DNA of 64,000 nt from Knufia peltigerae (GCA_030247855.1 JAPDRN010000090.1:62001-126000), one strand, 5' to 3'. Shown: positions 43,480 to 54,014, numbered from the stretch's first letter. Numbers and translations are program-made. The notes: generated by a model from the letters alone, not told the origin.

Positions 43480-44817
43480 ATGACGGATATTCATTGCGCG
43501 CCTCTGGGCAACTCTACCTCACGAGACAAGATACTTCGTCGTGTGCAGACGTCAGATAGCGTCTTTATGCCTCGCGACCTCTTTGAGATTCTGTAGCTCA
43601 ATCCTGAACGCAAGGTCGCAGGCGATTTGACCAGAAAGGTAGGCGAGGAGCTCTTTTGCGGACAATATATATAAGCTGACGCGTTATTGCTTGGACATTA
43701 GTTCGGTAATCCCACTCCGCTCTGCCTATTGGGCTTCGTCGTCGCCGCGACTCCTGTAAGTCTGATTCTTCAAACCCTCATTAGCAATTTGGATTTGCAG
43801 GCTTTCGAAACCTTTCTGGTCTCCTTGAAAGAGCTTGTATGTTTCCCGGCTTCCTAACCATCAATAGTTTTCTTGTGCAAACATGGGTTGGCGAGGAGCA
43901 GGAGGCCAAGCAGGAGCTATCATGTAGTCACCTAATCCCTTGAGAATGTCCCCGCGTGTAAAGCCATTTTGCTTCACGACTCACTCGCCGCCCCAGCTTC
44001 TCCATGACTAGCAGGCTGCTATTATGGTCCAGTTATGATCTTCTTCGGTGGTATGATCCAAATTATTGGCGGCATCATGGAGTGGATCATTGGCAATACG
44101 TTCTCGATGTGCCTCTTTTTCCACCTACGGGACCTTCTTCCTTGCTCAAGGGACTTCACTCATCCCCTGGTTCGGAGTGGAGATCCACTACACTCTCAAC
44201 GGGAATAATTTGAAATGGATGTAAGAGCCAGCGTACTTGGCGACCTTGGGTATGGCCGATTCTACCTTCCTGTTCTTTTTCCAACTTTCCACCGACCCAA
44301 CTTCGGCAAGACTAATGATGTGGAAATGATGACTAGGTTTCTATTTTTTCTCTCTCGCAATCTTGACAACAATCTACACCGTGTGCGCCATTCGAACTAA
44401 CCTCGTCTTCCTCTGTGAATTGTTCGTCCTCATCTTTGCTTTCGGCTGCTCAACCGGAAGTCTCTGGAACCTTGCTCTGGAAAATCTTGAAACCGCAAAG
44501 GACTTAATAAAGTATGATTTTGATAGCAGAGCTCTCTCCCTTAGATTCGTGTCTTACTGACGCTGAGAACAGGCCGCTGGTACGCTTGTGTTCAGTCTTA
44601 TAATGGTTGTGTGGTATGTACTTGCCATACAATTATTCGAGGCAGTCGACTTCCCTGTTGTATTACCAGTGGGAGACCTATCGGGCTTGATCAAGGGAAG
44701 GCAGGAGACAATTGTACAGCAAGGGAAACAGGAAGAGGTCAAGGGAGAGAAGGCTCAGACTCCCCCATTCTCCGCCTATAACGAGTACAACGTACTCGGT
44801 ATAGTGCCCCCTTTTTG
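43480..44817 (+). pseudogene. GPR1/FUN34/YaaH acetate transporter pseudogene
   Basis: The family order is complete. After ATG 43480 the cytosolic N-terminus contains RVQTSDSVFMPRDLFEIL, then an in-frame TAG at 43594-43596 where the family normally has Tyr, then LNPERKVAGDL. After an intron comes FGNPTPLCLLGFVVAATP, the signature NPTPL. Further exons give GWRGAGG, GCYYGPVMIFFGGMIQIIGG and MEWIIGNTFSMCLFF. A frame change near 44120 leads into TYGTFFLAQGTSLIPWFG. The end has CAIRTNLVFLCELFVLIFAF and FEAVDFPVVLPVGDLSGLIK. The family moves acetate or other small carboxylates across the plasma membrane. One stop and at least one frameshift mark a pseudogene, recent enough for all motifs to be readable. 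Confidence 0.82.
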
Positions 44818-45243
44818 ACTGCTTAGTCAGCCATCTCAGGCTGGCCTTGGCAAGGGAAACAATGCACGAAATCTTGTCTCTGTCCTTTACGTCACGACTT
44901 TCAGCCTCAATACAAGGATCCCATGAAAAATAGTCGGATCTCGACCAAAAAAGCAATGATCTCTTCCAGGAACCAGATCTTACCTAGAATTTGGTACCTG
45001 CGCAGGGCCAGATCTGTGCTCGTACCATTGAAATCCAAGTGGTTGCATGACGGCATGGCTTTTTGTTCCTTCCCTACCTTCAGTATGCATATACAGCACA
45101 CTCCACCAAAGCTTCCCCCAGTTGTACTTTCTTCTGTTTTATTTCGATTAAGCTCGCTCTTGAATCTCGCCTCGTGGTAAGACGGTCACCTTGCCATCGA
45201 TCACAGCACCCCAAAACATTTGCGTTCAGAAACGTGAGGTAAA
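44818..45243. other. Intergenic / photolyase promoter
   Basis: The 426 bases between the transporter pseudogene and the photolyase show no coding region. An inverted GAGTAC word pair (ACGAGTACAACGTACTCG) lies just before it near 44780-44798, inside the pseudogene end. Confidence 0.5.
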
Positions 45244-46863
45244 ATGTCCAAAAGAAACATCCCTGACCACCCTGAAACCAAGCATCCATCTACAAAACGA
45301 GCGAAGGAGATCGATGCCAGCACGCCCTACGAAGAGCTTACGAGTCTTCTTGCCAATCAAGGAAGTCCAAAAGAAACAAGGAACGTGCTCCATTGGTTTC
45401 GTAGCAAAGACCTCCGCATTCATGACAACCAAGCCTTACATGCAGCATCCAGTCTCGCTAAAGAGTCCAAAGCTCCCTTGATATGCGCCTATGTCAACTG
45501 TCCAGCCGAATTTCGATGGCATGGGACCTCGCCCGCGCGGACAGATTTCATTTGTGAAAACCTCGGGCTTATGCAGACCGAGCTCAAGCAGTTGAACATC
45601 CCTCTGGTCTTTCTGGAAGCGAGTGAAAGAGATGAAATCGTGCCGGCCATCGTAGATTTCATCCGTGAGAACGGTTTCTCGCATGTCTTCGCCAACTACG
45701 AGTACGAAATCGACGAGCTGCGTCGCGATATCAATGTTCTCAAGGCAGGGCCTGACGATTCGTCCAAGGCCTTTCAGATTTCCTTTCACCACGACCAGAC
45801 CGTTGTCGAACCCGGCACCATGCTCACTGACAACAACAAGCCGATGAAAATATTCACGCCTTACCACCGTGCCTGGCTCGCCGAAGTCAAGTCCAACCCA
45901 GGCCTTTTGGACACCGTGCCCGCGCCGTCCAAGAATCCCGGGGATGTTTCAGGTGAACTGAAATCCTTTTTCGACAGCAAACCGCCCACTCCTCCCAAGG
46001 AGAAACAATTCAAGGATGAATCGGAACGCAAGCGCATCCGCTCTCTGTGGCCGGCTGGCCATGATGCAGCAGTCGCACGTCTCAACAGTTTCTTGGGCGA
46101 CAAAATCGAAGACTACGCTACAACCCGCTCCAATCCTGCAAAAGACTCCACCTCTCGCCTGTCTGCTTACTTTGCGGCCGGTGTGCTCTCCATTCGTGAG
46201 ACTCTGTCGGCGGTACGTAAAGCAAATAAAGGGTCTGCGGACTTTTCGCAATCCAGCTCCGGCTCCGGCATAGCATCGTGGGTCCGTGAGCTCGTGTTTC
46301 GCGAATTGTACCGCCAAACCACGCTGACGACACCCCACACGGCCATGAACCTGCCACAGAACCTCAAGTTCGATTTCGTGCATTGGGAAGACGACCAGGA
46401 AGGTTACGACCGTTGGGAACAGGGCACGTTAGGTGTACCCTTTGTCGATGCGGGCATGCGTCAAATCAAGCACGAAGCTTACATGCACAATCGGCTGCGA
46501 ATGAACGTCTCCAGCTATCTGTACTGCAACCTGCTGATTGATTACCGACGTGGTGAGCGCTACTTCGCCGAGACCTTGATCGACTGGGACTTGAACAACA
46601 ACACGCAGGGTTGGGAGCCCAGTTACACCGTCTTCAACCCCGTCAGTCAGGCGGAGAAGAATGATCCAGAGGGAGAATATATTCGAAAATGGGTTCCAGA
46701 GTTGAAGGACGTGGAAGGAAAGGCTGTCTTTGACCCGTATCACAGGTTGTCAAAAGAGGAGTTCGAGAAGCTGGGATATCCCGCCCCGTACGTGGACTGG
46801 CATGAGACCAAACAAAGGGCGATTGAGAGGTTCAAGTCAGATATGAAAGATGCCGATCCCTGA
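45244..46863 (+). CDS. Photolyase/cryptochrome family protein, unusual FAD loop
   Basis: A single frame of 539 residues has the N-terminal photolyase domain (VLHWFRSKDLRIHDNQAL) and the C-terminal FAD domain (SRLSAYFAAGVLS, WVRELVFRELYRQ, GVPFVDAGMRQI, YMHNRLRMNVSSYL, GEYIRKWVPEL). It is most like class I cyclobutane-pyrimidine-dimer photolyases, which repair UV damage with blue light. It is odd in two ways. The usual stretch NNGGWQWAASTGTDAQPYFRIFNP is replaced by the shorter NNTQGWEPSYTVFNP. The tryptophan of the LLIDW motif (middle of the electron-transfer triad) is Tyr here (LLIDYRRGERYF). The other two triad tryptophans appear present (RWEQG, QGWEP). It may be a divergent photolyase or a photoreceptor-like derivative. 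Confidence 0.85.
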   Translation: MSKRNIPDHPETKHPSTKRAKEIDASTPYEELTSLLANQGSPKETRNVLHWFRSKDLRIHDNQALHAASSLAKESKAPLICAYVNCPAEFRWHGTSPARTDFICENLGLMQTELKQLNIPLVFLEASERDEIVPAIVDFIRENGFSHVFANYEYEIDELRRDINVLKAGPDDSSKAFQISFHHDQTVVEPGTMLTDNNKPMKIFTPYHRAWLAEVKSNPGLLDTVPAPSKNPGDVSGELKSFFDSKPPTPPKEKQFKDESERKRIRSLWPAGHDAAVARLNSFLGDKIEDYATTRSNPAKDSTSRLSAYFAAGVLSIRETLSAVRKANKGSADFSQSSSGSGIASWVRELVFRELYRQTTLTTPHTAMNLPQNLKFDFVHWEDDQEGYDRWEQGTLGVPFVDAGMRQIKHEAYMHNRLRMNVSSYLYCNLLIDYRRGERYFAETLIDWDLNNNTQGWEPSYTVFNPVSQAEKNDPEGEYIRKWVPELKDVEGKAVFDPYHRLSKEEFEKLGYPAPYVDWHETKQRAIERFKSDMKDADP

Positions 46864-47549
46864 GGGATGTGGCCGGACTCGCCCATCACTGTACGGGCTG
46901 TATACTCCATGCATGCTCACAAGTTTTGCTATACTGACAAGGCTGTTGGATCTGAAACGGACGCACATGTACATCGACATTTTCGATATCGGGACTGCTT
47001 CATGAAGTACCTCCTCGATATTGCTCGAGTCTTAACCCTGCATAGAATTTATGCCATCTCCACCTCCTTTAACATCTTCCGCTCTTCTATCTATACGTGG
47101 CTGTGTTGACGTATTGACGAATTTGCCGCGGTGGGATTGTTTGTTTTCACGTCAACAAACTTGCGACTGAACTTTTTGACGACAGTCACTGCCAGGAACA
47201 TATCATTCAAGACAATGAGAACGCACGGCAACATTCTCACTCAACAGGTCAATAGGTTTCACGTGTGCCAGAGAAATATCAGTGAATTTCAACGTCCATT
47301 CCAGTGATTCCACATCGTTTCACCATTGCCAGTGAAGTGGAAGCACGGCAGAATCCCAAGCGGTGATGGAGGCTCCCGGCGAGAGACCACATCCGCCCTG
47401 CCATCAACCGTCTCGACCGCCTTTCACCAAAATTGAATGCCTCGTTATTAACGTCACCTCACAACGCGTTTCTCGTTAGCGCGTTTTCCCTTGCTGCCGC
47501 CCTCCTGTTGTTGTTGCCCCAAGGTGTCGTATTTCAATCCTGCCTTACC
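46864..47549. other. Intergenic, no feature seen
   Basis: The 686 bases between the photolyase and the RING-like gene have no supported coding region. The frame of the next gene extends upstream to 47433 but without an ATG, so its promoter and leader lie here. Confidence 0.6.
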
Positions 47550-49343
47550 ATGTCCTTTCCCTCTCTTCCTTCCTCCCCTCCTCCCTCAACCACCAACACC
47601 CTCCGCGACCAACTCTTGGATTTGGATAGAGAGGGGCAGGCCCTCAAGCTCAAACAGAGCAAACTCGAACGCCGGCTCAGGGCCGTGAGGAAGTTGATAG
47701 CCAAAAATATAAACGACACCCGCGTCAAGATGAAGGAGTTTGACGCCAACTTGGCATCCCAACAGGCCGTCAAGCCATTCGAAGCTTTCTTCGAGGACCT
47801 CGACAACGTTGAGGCGATCGTCGAGGGTCTTTGGCACCAGTTACAGGGCAACGCGGCGTTGAGGATCGCCGTGCACGCCATTGCCAATGGCCGTGGTTCG
47901 GCTGACCACATGGTCAGAGTGGCGGCGGCTCTGATGACTGAGTTGGTGGGCGATGCCACTCAGGTCATCCAAGACATTGCGGCGAGAGCGCAGCAGCGCG
48001 TCAATCGCAACGGCGAAGACGACAACGTCGACGATGACAACGATGACAACCTTGATCCTCAACTCGTTGACGCCACGTCAACTTCCGATGACAACCCGGC
48101 CTTCCTTCATGAGCGAGTCATCAGAGAACCATCACTTCCCAACGCCATGTCTTCCTCTCACCATCAACATCGCCTCACCTCTCCCAGCATCAAGAGTGAA
48201 GACGTCAGCGACCATCAGCCGACCCCGAGTCGAGCAACTCCCAACATGTATGCATCTCAATCAAACAACAGCAGCAGCAGCAGACCACCACCCGCCACAC
48301 AGTACAGCTCTGCAAACATATTCGCTCAACCACCCTCGGTCGCCACAGGAGCCATGTATGCGCCTGCGCCAGGATCTGCTGCTACAGCCGCAACTGCATC
48401 TGCACCCGCAAACATGCCCACTGCTACCTTGTCATCGTCTGGAAACATTCTCAACAGGACTCCAAAACCACCAACAACAACTGCTGTCCAAACTCCGCCT
48501 ACTCAAGCAACAACAGTGGCAGCACGACCTGTCCAAGTTCCAGGCGCCAGTTCCAGATTTCTTCGTCTTGAAAGTGCATTCCCTGGTCTTCTCGACAGCA
48601 TCAACAGCCGTCCGACACCTGCAAAGAAGCGCCCTGCACCACCTTCCGAGCCTACTCCACCACCTCCTGAGCGACCAGCCACACCTGCTCGAGCCATCAA
48701 AAGAAACAAGACAGCCAAAGAACAGAGTAAGCTTCAAACACCCTTCTACACATCATTCTATTTCTTGTTCTTCCTCTTTTGCCATGAAATACAATTGTCA
48801 GTCACAAAATCCTTTGACTAACCAAACTACCCCAACACAGTCATGCAACCTGCATTTGTCGAATTTCTCACCAAAGTCCAACAACTCCACCAGGCCGGCA
48901 AGACCATCTCTCGTACTCTCCAATGCTCCAAGTGTCAAAACGTTCGTCGCGACGTGCGTGTCCTCTCCTGCCTCCACCTCTACTGCCACAAGTGTATCAT
49001 CGCCTTACGCAACGAGGCTTCTGCAGGTGACGCGCTCACTGGTTTCAAGGCATCCTGCGCTGTGGGCGACTGCAAGGGTTCCGTGAGTGGCAAAACTTCA
49101 GTCATCGACGGTGACATAATCGACTTTCTCAACTGGTACGACACCCAAGATGCCGCGATTGGAGACTTCCCGTGCCAAATCCAGGTCATGAAACTCGCAT
49201 TCGACAAGACTCCCGACGACGACGACGTTCGGGTCAAGAAGCAGGCCGTCGAAAAAGAAGTCGGTGATGCCCAGATGAATGGAGAGACCGATACGCCTGT
49301 TGATTTGGTCAAGCTTGTGAGGCTGATTAGAAAGCCGTTTTGA
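47550..49343 (+). CDS. RING-like zinc-finger protein with disordered middle
   Basis: Two exons (47550-48726, 48841-49343) join in phase to 559 residues. Residues about 15-60 are charged and coiled-coil-like (DLDREGQALKLKQSKLERRL). A folded helical segment follows to about residue 150, then a long low-complexity middle rich in Ser, Pro, Thr, Ala and Gln with an acidic DDDNDDN patch. After the intron comes a cysteine-rich segment with C-x2-C (LQCSKC), C-x-H-x2-C-x2-C (SCLHLYCHKC) and later C-x5-C (CAVGDC), which fits a RING-type E3 ubiquitin-ligase finger with an uncommon last pair. I do not recognise the protein; a role in ubiquitylation or chromatin is inference. The ATG at 47550 is the first in frame. 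Confidence 0.75.
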
Positions 49344-50604
49344 TTTGATTTGCATGCACAGCGAATGTCGCGAATTGCGAAAAAAGCAAACAGCAGAGCA
49401 GAGTGCAAAAAGTGCAATGCAATCAATCACACATCTTATCATAACAACCAAACGAAAACCCCCATGTGAAAAGAAAAGCTTCCACGCCGGAAAACATGGG
49501 CTGCAGGTGAACATGTCTTTGGTATCCTCACAATAGGAAGAGAGATACAAAGAACTTACACATCATCATATCACAACACAACCTGACCAAAACAAATCCC
49601 TTTTGCCTTGCCAGTTAGTTTGCTGAGACGGAATGATATGAAGAAACCCCAAAAAGGAAAGGAAACACAGACCAGAACTATGAGGACGCATGGTCTTTTT
49701 TTCCTCCTTCTTCCACAAAGACAGGGCGGAAACGATGACGGATGCATTGGCGCTCACACAAAAAAAGGGTTTGATCCTTGGACAAACATGGACACTTTCG
49801 AATCCTGGATCATGTATGATTTGGAACATTGAGAGACACACACATCCACAGTCACAGAGACCCAAGAGCGAGAAAGGGAGAAAGGGAGACTCAGAAGTGA
49901 CAACTTACTTTCCTGCTTGTTTTTTGCCCTTTTTGCGAATGATACCAGGAGAGCAATTTGGGCACAACGTGTGTTTTTCCCTCAAACCTGGAAATAGATG
50001 AGATCAGCCGAAATGAGACGAGACGAAAGGAATACTCATCCAAAAAATTGTCAAACTGCAAACCGTTGATAGAATCCTCACGAATAGAAGTATGGAGGGT
50101 CCAAAATTGAGATTCTGATTTGCATACCAGTCTTTCCTTTCGAGTTTCCTTCCCTTTCCAAAGTGATAGTATCATATCCTCCGGGATAATCTAAAAAAAG
50201 AGCCCATGTTGAATTGTTGGTTAGCAGTATGATCGGCAAGGTCGCTTCGATTTCTTCCTTCACCGCCCGTCCACCCCCTGACATCGAAATCGCCAGGCTG
50301 GAATTTGGGTTGAGATTACAGACTTGGAAACCCCAAGCAGAGTGTATAGAGTCTCAAGTAGACGCCGGCGAACTTGGGAAAGCTTTCGACGTTCTCATCA
50401 TCCGCCATGGACCGATATGAAGATTTTTCTACCTACCTGAATCTAAAAAAGCGTTTCCGTACAATGTGTGCAATGTACACAGTCATATTTTTACATTCTC
50501 TCTTGCACTTGTTCTCGCTGTGTATGTGACCACGGAGAGGTATCTTTCCTCCCCCTCCCCGGGTACCTATCGAACGAAGGGCCGCGGGAAACGGTCCGCC
50601 CTCC
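49344..50604. other. Intergenic stretch with a possible small spliced gene
   Basis: This 1.26-kb stretch lies between the RING-like gene and the convergent bS21m gene. It is AT-rich with poly-A/T runs. Apart from the possible minus-strand small gene listed separately I see nothing. Confidence 0.5.
49890..50284 (-). CDS. Possible small spliced zinc-ribbon-like protein
   Basis: On the minus strand an exon from ATG 50284 reads MSGGGRAVKEEIEATLPIIL and continues to a GT donor near 50128. After a possible intron with acceptor near 49989, a second exon reads EKHTLCPNCSPGIIRKKGKK and ends at a strong GTAAGT donor near 49911. The C-P-N-C pair and basic tail look protein-like, but a second cysteine pair and a final exon were not found, and no family is recognised. 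Treat as a hint only; the supporting evidence is open frame, splice-like signals and composition. Confidence 0.22.
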
Positions 50605-51333
50605 CTACCACCCTTGCTTCCTCATCCTCCTGATCTTGCCACATTCGGCGATGAAGCCTTCCCTGAACAACCTTCTCCACCTCAGCATGCGCATGTCCTT
50701 TCTCCTCTGGCCCCGTCGCACGTGCCTCTTTTGTGCCATCGAGTCGCTCTTCACCTTGTTCTCGGAACATTTACGTTCGAGCGCACGGAACGCCCGCGCC
50801 GGTTCGCCGTAAACGCCGTCGACCGTGCGTCCGAGGGACGGTTTGAGGCGGAGGGCGATGGACGAGGTCCCCGCCATGGCGAGCTCCCGCGCCATGGCGT
50901 CCTGGTCGAGGGCGTGCCGGGCGATGCTCTCGTTCAGGCCGGCGAGGAGGCGCGACTGGGACTTTTGGCCACGGAAGGCGCTCATGTTGCCGGTGGCGGT
51001 GCTCGCGCCGCCAGGCCCCTCCCTCGAAGTGGTTGTGGTGGTCGGTTGCATGGGTTTCATGGATTCCATCATTTGTTTCCAGGTCTTGGACACGTTGGAC
51101 GATTGTTCGGGTTGGGGCGGAGAGGATTGTCGGTTTTGTTGTCGATCACCGAGGCGTATCGACGAGGTGGTCAAGGTTCTCGTCGCTCGTGACGATGAGG
51201 AGCATGGGAGCTGTTGTGGTTGTTGTTGTTGTTGTCGTCGTCGCATGCTTCGGATGGACGTGGAGGTGGAAAATATCCGTTGCGTAGGTCGAGAAAGTGC
51301 AAAACATCTCTGCAACGACGGTAACGACTCCAT
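50605..51333 (-). CDS. MRP21: Mitochondrial ribosomal protein bS21m
   Basis: The frame from ATG 51333 gives 242 residues. The last 40 residues have the S21 family form: RKDMRMLRWRRLFREGFIAE and GKIRRMRKQGW at the very end, typical of fungal MRP21. The N-terminal half is a basic, Ser/Gln-rich mitochondrial presequence and linker with a polyglutamine run (about residues 34-43), with SLQRCFALSRPTQRIFSTST as a likely targeting helix. The protein belongs to the small subunit of the mitochondrial ribosome. The frame is open further upstream to 51546, but the presequence begins at MESLPSLQ, so I chose that start. It shares a 290-base promoter with the rhodanese-like gene on the plus strand. Confidence 0.82.
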   Translation of the reverse strand: MESLPSLQRCFALSRPTQRIFSTSTSIRSMRRRQQQQQPQQLPCSSSSRATRTLTTSSIRLGDRQQNRQSSPPQPEQSSNVSKTWKQMMESMKPMQPTTTTTSREGPGGASTATGNMSAFRGQKSQSRLLAGLNESIARHALDQDAMARELAMAGTSSIALRLKPSLGRTVDGVYGEPARAFRALERKCSENKVKSDSMAQKRHVRRGQRRKDMRMLRWRRLFREGFIAECGKIRRMRKQGW

Positions 51334-51623
51334 CTTGCCCTTGAGCAGCGGGCGCGAACCAGCCGAAGACGTGCTCAGGTCAAGAAGTAGTTGGTGTACA
51401 GAGTGCAATAGTTGACCTTGAAGTTTCGCCGGTGCAGGACGAAGACGAATTCTCGACTTGAAGCTCGCAGGTAAATTGTGGCCAATCAGAACATTAGTTG
51501 TGCGGAGCCCAAAATGTTTCATGTTTGACCGACGTAATTTGGACAATTCGCAGACTTACAGGGTAACGAGTAAATCAACTCGAGCAGTCTCCCTCTCTAT
51601 TTCTACAGAAGAGAAAACCATTC

Positions 51624-52196
51624 ATGAATGCACAGACCACAAGACCTCTGCTACGATCGCTGCTCAGCAATAAGAAATACATTGCCACGCCGACCTCTTC
51701 ACCTCGCGTTCACCATCTCCTACCCCTCCGAATCATGTCCTCTAGCTCTGCCCCAATAACCCTCTCGTCCCTCACATACCTGCAAGGCAAAGCCCTGGCC
51801 CCTCTCCTACTTGATCCTACTGAACAGGCAAAGATTGCCGTGATTGATGTTCGAGATTCAGATCACGTAGGTGGAAACATCAAAGGGAGCACATGGATCC
51901 CACTTAACCAGCTAGATGTGCGGATACCTGAACTCTTGAGGACGCTCAAGGACAAGGAGAAAGTGGTTTTCCACTGCATGTTGAGTCAGCAGAGAGGTCC
52001 TCGCGCGGCGTTGATGTACGCAAGAGCGAAACGGGCACACAGTTCCAAGGAGCAAAAAGCAGAGCAATCTGATGAAGAGGTGGCGCAGGGAGCGCAAGAA
52101 GTGTGCGTGTTAGAGGGTGGCTTCGGGCAGTGGCAAGCACAGTTTGGGGAAGATCCTCGATTGACTGCGGACTACGTGCCGGACATCTGGCTCTGA
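51624..52196 (+). CDS. Rhodanese/Cdc25-type phosphatase (Ibp1/Arr2-like)
   Basis: A single exon of 190 residues carries one rhodanese domain. The active-site loop HCMLSQQRGPRAA matches the H-C-x2-S-Q-x-R-G-P form of the small fungal Cdc25-like phosphatases/arsenate reductases (Ibp1, Ych1, Arr2), with Cys and Arg in place. AVIDVRDSDHVGGNIKGS is the typical first strand-helix of the fold, and VLEGGFGQW the C-terminal one. From the first ATG a basic, Ser-rich 37-residue leader looks like a mitochondrial targeting sequence; a second ATG at 51735 (MSSSSAPITL) would give a cytosolic/nuclear form. It is divergent from the bS21m gene. Confidence 0.85.
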   Translation: MNAQTTRPLLRSLLSNKKYIATPTSSPRVHHLLPLRIMSSSSAPITLSSLTYLQGKALAPLLLDPTEQAKIAVIDVRDSDHVGGNIKGSTWIPLNQLDVRIPELLRTLKDKEKVVFHCMLSQQRGPRAALMYARAKRAHSSKEQKAEQSDEEVAQGAQEVCVLEGGFGQWQAQFGEDPRLTADYVPDIWL

Positions 52197-53095
52197 ACGA
52201 CCCAGCTGTTTGAGAGTGGATTTGGTACAGCACAAAAGAAAGACTGACAGTATGCCTTACCTCGAGGCACATCCACACGGCCACCAATAGCACCTGGATG
52301 CACTGGAATTGCATCCTTCTTCAAAGCATCCGACATGGCTATGTCGGGAATTCTGGGCGACAGGTGAGACCTAAACAGGCGGCGTCCAACGTCGCCCGGT
52401 CCTGTAGTCGAAAGATTCGGGCCCCTTCCAGGGCTGAGAATACCTTCGCCATATGGTACCTTGTATACCTATGGAAGAAGTCTCATCTTGGTGTGGACGT
52501 CGACACTGGTGGCAATGACTCACCAACTATGACTATTCATCCGAGGTGAAGGAAGGACGCCATTCGAGGCAGGGCATTCCGCTTGGGGAGAGTGTATAGT
52601 TTTGCCGGTGAGGATTCGATTTTTGAATCGTGTCCACATGAGTTAGCCCTCATAATTGCTGCTGCCGAATAGAGAAGCGATGGCAGCGTACCACATTTTA
52701 CAATGTGGCGTGGTGGTGATGGTTCGACGATTCTACCATCTTCCCTGCTATAACGGTCGGGTCAAGCTCAGCATAGGAACTCAGAGATGAAATACAATGA
52801 CTCTGTCTATTTAGTATACTTATGTTTCTGTATGCTCCTGCTAATCTCAAAAGAGTCCTGTAATGATATCATCTTGGTTGACAATATTCCTTGTTGTACT
52901 GTACAAGGCTGACCTCAAAAGGGTTGCCAAGCTGATCCGTGTCTAAAAATAGCGGGAATATATTTTGGACGGAGACCAACTCAAAGCGTTACACAAGTAA
53001 CGACTTCCAAGTTTGTTTTTCGAGTAGTTCGAACATTCAAAGACTAAACTCAAGTGTCGGCATCTATACGGAGTTCACAAAGAACAATATTCATC
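52197..53095. other. Intergenic, no feature seen
   Basis: About 900 bases with no supported coding region lie between the rhodanese and MYND genes. Confidence 0.6.
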
Positions 53096-54014
53096 ATGTC
53101 TACTATCAACAAGAAGACATTCCCGATGTGTGGCGTCTCGTATGTCAGCCGAATCGAACACGAATATCTCCACAGCAAGAAACTATCAGTCTGTGCCAAC
53201 TGCCTGGCATTGGGATTCCAAAAGCCTCTGAGACGCTGTAATGGCTGCTTGTTGATTGATTACTGCTCGAGAGAGTGAGCCACATGACCTCATTATGTAG
53301 TGTGAACTGTGCTAACCCAGCATAGGTGTCAAAAAGCACACTGGCCCGTCCATAAATCCTTTTGCAACCTTGTCCAGGGCAAAGGTGCTCCAAATGCATA
53401 CTTGTCGTCTTTGGAGCGCAGTCAAGCGCTACGGATGATTGTTGATGCCTATCGACTCCGAGTTGAGACGGACCATCTCTCACGGGAGGAAGACCATGGG
53501 ATATATTATCCAGGAAAGCCAATCGACGGATTGGTTTGGGTAAAAGGTGATGGTGAGTTTTGACTCTCTGCTTTCGGAAGTTTTAGTTCTTGATAGAATT
53601 TTACCTCCATCTTCCTTACTAATCTGCAATGCCACAGTTGTCGATGATTTTCAGCGGTTTCTCGATCTAGTGGAGGGCACCTCCATCTTACCTGAGTGGT
53701 GGCACTCGGAAGAGAGGATGGAATGTCTGGTTCTAGCAACCGATAAGGGCGACCCGGAGTCAATATTCAAGCCACTGAACCAAGCCGAGCTTCCTACAAG
53801 ATACGGTGGTGACATGTCGGTACGGGTGGCTCTCGCAATCATAGCGGAGATGGTAGTGGGCTATGATGGAAAAGGCCCGGCGAGAGATGACACCTGGTTC
53901 CAAGAATTTCAAGAATTTTTAGATCTCCATCCACATGAGAGGGCACGTCTGATAAAGGGAAGCATAGAGATGGCCGATCAAGTCCTCAGAGAACATGGCG
54001 AGCAGTTCAGGTAA
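53096..54014 (+). CDS. MYND-type zinc-finger protein
   Basis: Three exons (53096-53274, 53326-53552, 53638-54014) join in phase to 260 residues. The MYND finger occupies about residues 34-72: CANC, then CNGCLLIDYCSRECQKAHW and HKSFC, giving the full C4-C2HC zinc set, with the first intron falling inside it. The rest is helical with no enzyme motif that I recognise; there is no SET domain. Such stand-alone MYND proteins in fungi are usually of unknown function and may act in protein-protein contacts. All splice phases agree, so the gene looks intact. Confidence 0.82.

Noticed and set aside
42535..44817. Repeat-induced point mutation as cause of the decayed genes
   Set aside because: The lesions are a deletion, frameshifts and a Tyr-to-stop change; base composition is not shifted to AT as that process would cause.
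47433..47549. N-terminal extension of the RING-like protein with a hydrophobic stretch that could be read as a signal peptide
   Set aside because: The frame there starts at TTG, not ATG; the first in-frame ATG is 47550.
47953..49086. 377-codon frame overlapping the RING-like gene in another frame
   Set aside because: It is Ser/His/Pro-rich shadow text of a low-complexity coding region; the other frame has the coiled coil, finger and correct splice phases.
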